In this document: in pieces, positions 57,301-64,000 of the stretch
Layout of the letters: every line of letters begins with the position of its first letter
Position numbering within the stretch: the first letter of the stretch is position 1
Assembly: GCA_022393335.1 (NCBI GenBank)
Contig: JAJEKB010021277.1
Coordinates: forward strand, 692,559 to 756,558
Source of the DNA: Macrotrachela quadricornifera
Taxonomy: Eukaryota; Rotifera; Eurotatoria; Philodinida; Philodinidae
DNA: 64,000 nt
Direction of reading: 5' to 3'
Translations under genes and position numbers: made by a program
Notes under the pieces: model-generated
Told to the model about the DNA's origin: nothing
Seen by the model: the letters and a program-made list of their open reading frames with translations, nothing else
The model's database searches: none

Positions 57301-58575
57301 AGAAAAAAAATTCCTTTTTTCATGAGTAAAAACCAGTTGAACTTGTAGATTCAAGGGTGCTGATTACGAATATTGCGATAAGATTTCTCAAAACTACTAT
57401 ATTTCTTATATAATCCGAACCACTCTCCGGGCCCCATTTTTCATTATTGAGGTCCTCATAGAGTAATCGTTCTTCGAAATTTAGTGAAAACTATTTTTTT
57501 CTAACTCAAAATTTTGAGTTCTCTACGGATTTGAGCTTTTTACCTCGAAAAGTGTACTCTATGGAAAAAGAACGGCGATTTCAAGGCAGAAATTGACTCT
57601 TCATTGGGTACATAGATCTTTATGCTCATAGATTTTTATGAAGACTGTCTTGAAGCAATGTCAAATTTTGATCGTAAGTGTAGTTTTTCAAGCTCTATCG
57701 ATTGGTGATGTTAAAAATTAGAAAACAACTGTGCAACAGGGTCAAAAATTAAGAAAACTAATAAAACCTATAAAATTGCTAGAGATGACCACAAGCAGCA
57801 AAAAACGTAACATCTTTAAATCTACTCATATATATCTCATTTTATAAAGGTCAGTGAGTTGGACTTATAGCAAAAGAAATTACAATTCTTCATTATCTCT
57901 TTCAAAGCATATAGCCTCCACAAGGCAAAATGACCATTAAACCTTGTGAGGGCTACAGCTCGCGAAAGAGATAATGAAGAATTGTAATTTCTTTTGCTAT
58001 AAGTCTAACTCACTGACCTACATAAAATGAGATACATATGAGTTGATTTGAAGATGTTACATTTTTTGGTGCCTGTGGTCATCTCTAGCGATTTTATAGA
58101 TTTTATTAGTTTTCTTAATTTTTGACCCTGTTGCACAGTTGTTTTCTAATTTTTAACATCACCGATCGATAGAGCTTGAAAAACTACACTTACGATCAAA
58201 ATTTGACATTGCTTCAAAACTGCCTTCAAAAAAATCTATGACGATAAAGATCTATGTACTCAATGAAGGGTCAATATCTGTTTCGAAATCACGGTTTTTT
58301 TTCCATAGAGTACATTTTTTTGAGGTAAAAGGCTCAGATTCGTAGAGAACTCAAAATTTTGAGTTAGAAAAAATAGTTTTCACTAAATTTTGAAGAACGA
58401 TTATTCTATGAGGACCTCAATAATGAAAAATGAGGCCCGGAAAGTGGTTCGGATTATATAAGAAATATAATAGTTTTGAGAAATCTTATCGCAATATTCG
58501 TAATCAGCACCCTTGAATCTACAAGTTCAACTGGTTTTTACTCATGCAAAAAGGAATTTTTTTTCCGTGACACTT
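57301..58575. repeat. Long near-perfect palindrome, arms ~620 bp
   Basis: Arms 57301-57930 and 57945-58575 are inverse with few differences, for example CATGAGTAAAAACCAGTTGA against its inverse near 58540, and AATTGTAATTTCTTTTGCTA on both sides of the centre. The centre is near 57937 (CTCCACAAGGCAAAATGACC). Such a structure can form a large cruciform. Confidence 0.8.
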
Positions 58576-58654
58576 GGAGGAGCAAGAAGGAAAAAGCGGA
58601 TTGTTGGATCGCCACGGTATCGTACGTATCGTTGATACGGATATGTCGCTGACT

Positions 58655-60090
58655 GTGCCCTTAGGTCCTCAAGTCCTATTATATAGGAGTACTTATAGGT
58701 CCCCAAGGTCTGTATTATGGGGACTCCCCATAGGTCCTCAAGTCCAATATTTTGGAGATACTCTTAGGTATTCAAATACCATTATATAGAGGTACTTATT
58801 AGAGACCTGCAGTCGACTCTGAAATCCCACTGCGACTCTGACTGCGCCGGAATCGGAGTCAGAAAACTAAAAATTTTCGAAATCTGAGTAGGAATCGGAA
58901 TCAGCGAAAAAATTTTCAGATTCAAAATTGCAGTCAAACATAGTGCACACTATGTAATCTTTCGGCGTCAAAAATGCTAAAAAATGCAAATCGCACATTC
59001 TGCTCAGATTGTGTTATCATATGATTATTAATACATGATTACATAGATATCTCATTGCACTGCATAATTAAAAACGTAATTTAAACTCTTTCTTTATTTT
59101 TTTTTTACTTTTTTATATATTTTTGAAACATTGGTAAACATGAAACTCAATATTTTCATAGTCATTGAGGAATTTCATGAAAACGGATCGTTTAATGTAT
59201 CGAACTACACTACCCAAAGGTTAGCTATAGAATGCATAGGTAAAAAGAAACTTATTCTATGATCTAAAACCCTTGTTCTAGTGAGTTAAAGTGCACATTT
59301 TAAAACTATGAACAAATCCTTTTGCGTTTGTAATGGATAAACTTTAGCTCACATTGTTAAAAATTTTTCAGAGTTTGTCAGAGTCAGACTCAGAAGGCTA
59401 AAAACTTTCGTAGTCGGAGTTGGAATTGTAGTGAACAAAAAAAATTCGGAGTTGAAGTCAGGTTTAGGAGTCATAAAAGTTGATACCGCAGGTCCCTAGT
59501 GCTCATTGGTCCTCAAGTCCTATATTTCGAAACTACCCTTAGGTCCTTGAGTGCTATATGTTGAAAGTACCCTTTGGACCTCAAGTACTATTATATAGGG
59601 ATATTCATAGGTCTTCAAGTGCTATATTTGGGAGGTACCCTTAGTTTCCCAAGTCCTACTATATAGAGATACTCATAGATCCTTAAAGGTTATTATATGA
59701 GAGCACCCATAGGTCCTTAAGGGCTATTATACACGATACCTTTACGCTCTCAAATCCTATTATGTAGCGATATTCATAGATCCTCAAAGGCTATCCTGTA
59801 GGGGTATCCTTAAATCCTCAGAGGCTACTATATGGGGTGCACACAAATGCTAAAAGGCTATGCTATAGAGTACTCATAGGTTGTCTTGAGCCATACTATA
59901 GAGAATCTATGGGATGCTCATAGTTCCTCAGATGCTGTTATATAAGAGTACCTATAGGCTATTGAGTACCTCCATAGAGTAGCTCTGGAGGGCCTAACAG
60001 TAATCAATAGGATAGTCCTTGAGAACCTGTGAATTCCCCACAGAGTAGTCCTGAGGATCTAAGAATACCTCCATAGGATAGACTTTGAGA
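58655..60090 (+). repeat. ~35-bp minisatellite in two blocks
   Basis: Unit consensus near TAGGTCCTCAAGTCCTATTA followed by TATAGGGGTACTCA. Blocks 58655-58805 (about four units) and 59505-60090 (about sixteen units, increasingly diverged), separated by a stretch with GGAATCGGAGTCAG-type motifs that also occur near 15130 inside an intron. Confidence 0.7.
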
Positions 60091-60109
60091 ATCTACGAAT
60101 ATAAAAGAT

Positions 60110-61240
60110 GATCCAAGTCTTGGTACTTCTAAGAAAGAATTGTTCGTTCTCTCATATAGTAATTTCTAAAATGCTCAAACTTTGCGATCTTATTCCTTGT
60201 AACGTGGCGAATATTATCCTAAATTTTCAACTCTCTATTCTGACAAATAAGAGACTTGTACAGGTTAACATTCTTGAAATCTTATTTTTCTCCATGCCGC
60301 AAAAATAATGGTTGGCGCATAAGACATGTAAATGGACTGCCCTTGCATTTCATTTTCCCATCGCTTGATACTTTGTATCAGAAAAACAGAATATACTTTC
60401 TGCAAACAAAAAGAATGATATTTTTGCATTTCATTTTTTTGCCATATAATACACTTTATTAAAAAAAACATACCATAAGATGCAGTGTGAAGAAAACTAC
60501 AATGAACAAAAGAGAGCTTGTTTTTATAGTTGCACTTTTTGTTTTCAAAATAGATAAAATTCAAAGGTACTAGTTTTTCACTTTATGAAAAAAAGAAGCT
60601 TTTGGTACCTGACTAATTCGTTTTTTTTATCTTTTTATCACCTAATATGCTTTATTAAAGAAACAAAATACACCACAAGATGCAAGGTGAAAAACTTTAT
60701 AATTTACAACCAACAGCTTATTTTATAATTGCAGTTTTGATTTTCCGAATGAACGAAATTCTGCGCAGCTAATAATACCAAAAACTTCGTTTTTTCGAAA
60801 AGTCAAAAACTAGTACCTACGAGCTTTGTCAATTTTGAAAACAAAAAGTGCAACTATAAAATAAGCTCTCTTTTATAGATTGTAGTTCTTTTCACGCTAC
60901 ATCCATCTTGTGGTGTATTTTGTATTTGAATACAGAGTATTATGTAGTGAAAAAATAAAATGCAAAAATGTCGTTCTTTTTGTCAGCAGGAAGTATATTT
61001 TGTTTTTTTAATACAATGTATCAAGTAGTGGAAAAATGAAATGTAAAGACAGTCCATTTACATGTATTATGCACTAACCACTATTTTTGCAGTATGTAGA
61101 AAAATAAAATTTCAAGAATGTTCACGTATATAAACCCTTTATTTGTCAGAATAGAGAGTTGAAAATTTAGGGTAATATTCGCCAAGTTACAATGAATAAG
61201 AGAGTAAAATTTGAGCAGTAAAGTTTACTATAAAGGAGAA
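60110..61240. repeat. Palindrome, arms ~550 bp
   Basis: Left GGCGAATATTATCCTAAATT and TTCAACTCTCTATTCTGACA pair with the inverse near 61140-61185. Left ACATGTAAATGGACTGCCCT pairs with the inverse near 61045-61065. Near the centre two ~190-bp units share CACCACAAGATGCAAGGTGA / CCATAAGATGCAGTGTGA. No gene. Confidence 0.7.
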
Positions 61241-61294
61241 TAAACAGTTTTTCTGAGAGGTGCCCAAGCTTTTGGATCACCATTTTTCTATATA

Positions 61295-61525
61295 TTAGGA
61301 CCTGAGGATCTAAAGATTCCCTGCATAATAGTCCTTAAGGACTTATGGATACCTTCATATAATAGCCTTTGAGGACCTAACACTACTTCCAGAACACAGG
61401 ACTTGAGGAACTATGAGTATCTCTATATAATAGCACTTAAGGACCCAAGGATACTTCCACAATATAGTACTTGAGGCCCTAAGGGTATCCCTATACAATA
61501 GAACTTGAGAATCTAAGGGGCAGTC
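61295..61525 (-). repeat. ~35-bp minisatellite, inverted block
   Basis: About six units of the same repeat as 58655-60090 on the opposite strand (ATAGCACTTAAGGACCCAAG, AGTACTTGAGGCCCTAAGGG), placed symmetrically within the 57144-61990 element. Confidence 0.65.
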
Positions 61526-61990
61526 AGCGGAACATTCGTGTCTGAGATTCATACGATCCTATGGTGATTTGTACTATGCGTACGATCTTGTGATTCGACA
61601 ATCCACTTTATCTCCTTGCTATATTCCCATACATTTATCGTAATATTGAAATTTTTAACGAAAATTGACTTTGTTTTTAAGAGAGGAACTTTAATTTCAC
61701 GATTCTATCATGCGAATTTTGTATTTTCATGATTAAATGGTATTCTATCTTCTCAGTTCTACATATATTCTCTGGATTGTATTCGTATCGTATATATCAT
61801 CACCGTATCCCCGATACACGGAACTCGCTCTTTTCCCCTTGTGGAGGGGTCCTCAAACACAAAAATTAAGAGTGTCATTTTTCGCGAAATAAAGCTGAAC
61901 AAAGTGATCAGAAACAATTCCTTATTCCAGTGTAAAAGCAATAAATCAATTCTGATGGAGACGAGAAATCGGCCTCACCCCGCCTGGTCC

Positions 61991-62700
61991 CTTCAGAGCG
62001 GTCGGCCAGATGGCACCTACAATTCAAAATGTGTTGAGCTGGAAGTACCGAAGTCGGCTCATAAGTTACTGAATTTTGATCCAGTCATCCCATGGTTTTT
62101 CTTTCCAAACGACTTAGATTTCTTACGAAAAAGTAAAAATATTCTACTCATTTGTATATAAAGTAGCTCAAAAATCATGTATGCTAAATTTCCATATGCT
62201 CCCTTACAGCGATAATCGGGGTTAAAAGGAGTAAAAATCCTCCATCACTTATTGTCCCCTCCATTTCTCACTTACAATACTTCCGCTTTGAATGAACTTT
62301 TTGGTTGCCCTTCGTCTCCTTCTGTTCAAATGCGAACACCAAAATTTCGGGACACTCTTAAAAATCATGTTCTTTCACCGAATGTTTTTTTAAGTCTGTT
62401 AAAAGCCATCAGTATATTTTATTTTGGCAACGAAAAAGCAGGTGATCAAAGCACTTATTGCTATTGTTAGCAGAAAAAGTATCGATCCAAACAGTTGCGC
62501 TATGCCGTTCGGAAAAGGGACTATCTTCTTCATCATTGAAAGATTCAAATTGATCCGATCTTTTTCTTTATGACAATTATATTTATTTTATCAGCATCAT
62601 GACAGAAGACATTTGTATTTAAAGACGCATTTGATTCAAGTTTAGTTTCCACGTGCATCATTAAACAAGTAGTAATACACATAGTACCAAAACGAGTCGC
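61991..62700. other. Upstream of Hint copy 2; no gene seen
   Basis: Short open frames at 61841-62161 and 62252-62470 have no domain. No similarity to the upstream region of Hint copy 1 was visible. Confidence 0.4.
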
Positions 62701-63516
62701 ATGTCGTTACCGTTGATACAGGCACTTATCGTTCTTTCGCTTGGCATACACCAAAAAGATCGCAATAATAATAATAACCAAGGAGGATCATTTATAAATC
62801 GTTTTGATTCGACTTGCATTTGTGATCAATTCTCGACGAGTGAGTGTATGAAATACACATGTAAAACTACAGTAGGAAGGAGCTGCTTTCCTGGGTCCAG
62901 TGAAATCCTTCTCAAGAATGGCAATTTCAAAAGATTATCAGAAATCACAATCGGAGATCAAGTACTTGTCAATAAAGACAATACTTATGAGCCGATTATC
63001 GGTTTCATTCATGCAAAACCTGAAGACTTCTTCGAATTTCTTGCAATTGAAGTGCGCTCGACTATGTACAACTTGTCCTCGACAATTCTTGTCTCTCCCA
63101 ACCATCTTATTTTCGATTTCAATTCTGGTGATGCTCGATTTGCCGGTAAATTTCGTGTGGGTGATCAAGTTCAATTAATTCACAATAGTCAAATCATTTC
63201 TGGTGAAATTGTCAGAGTTCAACTAACGAAACAACAAGGATTCTATGCTCCTCTCACCAATTCAGGCACTATTGTTGTCAATGGAGTACTCGCTTCAAAC
63301 TATGCTACAGTGAGTAATCATGGTTTAGCTCATCAAGTGATGAGTATCTATCGATGGTGGATTAGTCTTGTTGGATCATCAACTTCGAACGAACATATTT
63401 CTTGGCTACTAAAAACAATGATGAGTGTGGAAAAAATGATCCAATGGTGTGGTGGACATGTACTAACTGGAAGTCACTTATACGATGGTATATTTGAAAT
63501 ATCAGCGATGATATAG
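62701..63516 (+). CDS. Hedgehog-type Hint (autoprocessing) protein, copy 2
   Basis: Single exon, 271 residues, ATG 62701. The N-terminus ([16 protein letters not shown] signal-like, then an Asn-rich NNNNNQGG) differs from copy 1, but the Cys-rich piece keeps the pattern ([18 protein letters not shown]). From Cys62 ([10 protein letters not shown]) to the stop all 210 residues are identical to copy 1, so the same comments on catalytic residues apply. Copy 2 lies in opposite orientation, about 10 kb from copy 1, with its tail pointing away from it. Expression or cargo differences would have to come from the N-terminal segment and the promoters, which are unrelated between the copies. Confidence 0.88.
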   Translation: MSLPLIQALIVLSLGIHQKDRNNNNNQGGSFINRFDSTCICDQFSTSECMKYTCKTTVGRSCFPGSSEILLKNGNFKRLSEITIGDQVLVNKDNTYEPIIGFIHAKPEDFFEFLAIEVRSTMYNLSSTILVSPNHLIFDFNSGDARFAGKFRVGDQVQLIHNSQIISGEIVRVQLTKQQGFYAPLTNSGTIVVNGVLASNYATVSNHGLAHQVMSIYRWWISLVGSSTSNEHISWLLKTMMSVEKMIQWCGGHVLTGSHLYDGIFEISAMI

Positions 63517-63625
63517 AAACTGTGAAAATATGAATATAATGAGCAGACATTTGTATGATTTTGTTCTTCATTTCTTTCGATATAATGTGTATAGTTTTTT
63601 TAATCAGGATGTAGTTGATTCTGAT
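62881..63625 (+). repeat. Inverted duplicate of 51648-52392
   Basis: Starts at AGCTGCTTTCCTGGG, exactly where the Hint domain begins, and extends through the stop codon into the 3' flank. See the partner entry for differences. Confidence 0.88.
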
Positions 63626-63944
63626 CATTTTAATAAATCCGACCACTTGCAAAACGTCTTAGTGGTGATAAATACATTTTGTATTTATATTTATAATGCA
63701 CCGTACGTTAGGAAGTATAGATTGGCGGCTTGGGAACTATACAGGATGTTCCATAAGTAACATCCGATAAGAAATTTAAATATATCTGTTTGATGTCGGC
63801 CATATGAACTGATCATTTTACCAGTAATAGAGGCTTATTTAACGTTTTATTTTATACAAGAACCATGGACAAAAACATTGTCCTATGTATTAAGACCAAC
63901 ATCAAAAAGAAGTTTTCACTTGTTACAAACCGTACAAAATGTTC

Positions 63945-64000
63945 ACTCTAAAAAAAAGTTACTTTACCGGACCTTAAAAAAAGGATTCTATTGATGACAA
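63945..64000. mobile_element. Left end of a MITE cut by the window edge
   Basis: CACTCTAAAAAAAAGTTACT with ACCGGACCTTAAAAAAAGGA resembles the left end of the palindromic MITE at 55471-55889. Upstream, 63735-63944 shows a possible Tc1-type end (TACAGGATGTTCCATAAG) but nothing conclusive. Confidence 0.5.

Larger units (their letters stand above)
57144..61990. mobile_element. 4.85-kb composite inverted-repeat element, no transposase
   Basis: Terminal inverted repeats of about 150 bp: GGACCAGGGCGGGTAAAACC on the left, inverse of GGCCTCACCCCGCCTGGTCC at 61990, with further pairing through GATCACTTTTTTCAGATTCA and TTCGCGAAAAATGACACTC. A second paired stretch is TCGCTGACTGTGCCCTTAGG near 58648 against the inverse near 61510-61530, so the element is a large foldback into which, or within which, two further palindromes and 35-bp repeat arrays lie. 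Short frames inside are shadows of the repeats. Relative: 31696-32374. Confidence 0.7.

Noticed and set aside
60108..60564. Several 60-100-codon frames
   Set aside because: They lie in the arms of a palindrome and mirror each other; no coding character.

Overview
The window reads as AT-rich animal nuclear DNA, most probably from a bdelloid rotifer. Reasons: short GT-AG introns (often about 50-60 bp) inside protein families I associate with bdelloids (FG-GAP/VCBS proteins on a Thr-rich stalk, NHL-repeat secreted proteins, Hedgehog-type Hint proteins, an F-box protein, an ependymin-related protein, and a multi-pass family with LQCPC and HQxCSS motifs); candidate laterally acquired enzymes (an intronless M35 metallopeptidase and a decayed endoglycoceramidase-like GH5 gene); and many families of DNA transposons. 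The species assignment is inference. I saw no rRNA, tRNA, CRISPR array or operon of bacterial type.

Layout. 1-1.25 kb: 5' part of a secreted Cys-rich/NHL-repeat gene (minus). 2.2-3.0 kb: Tc1/mariner relic. 4.7-5.5 kb: a small two-TM protein in two exons (minus). 6.0-7.35 kb: a palindromic element built from about 200-bp units, next to a mariner relic (7.4-8.4 kb). 10.2-18.5 kb (plus): three homologous membrane modules whose exon phases let them be read as one gene of 1389 residues. 18.5-20.6 kb: a type II FG-GAP protein gene starting only 22 bp after the previous stop. 22-24.3 kb: MITE, satellite and a non-autonomous Helitron with both ends. 25.2-26.2 kb: GH5 pseudogene followed by a foldback element. 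27.2-28 kb: F-box gene. 29.6-30.9 kb: ependymin-related gene in four exons. 31.7-33.6 kb: MITE and piggyBac relic. 33.7-36.1 kb (minus): second FG-GAP gene with a Thr-rich stalk encoded by a microsatellite. 39.0-43.15 kb (minus): seven-exon type II membrane protein with a Helitron and a Tc1-like element in one intron. 43.9-45.0 kb: M35 peptidase. 45.7-46.7 kb: satellite with alternating units. 51.6-63.6 kb: two Hint genes in inverted orientation, identical over the Hint domain but diverged at the N-terminus, separated by about 10 kb of hAT, MITE and giant palindromic elements.

The recognisable genes mostly encode secreted or surface proteins (NHL, FG-GAP, Hint, ependymin-related, M35, multi-pass modules); no shared pathway is evident. 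The rest is largely mobile DNA, dominated by inverted-repeat structures, most of them without a recognisable transposase. Exon joins given here were worked out by eye from splice sites and reading phase; RNA evidence would settle them.
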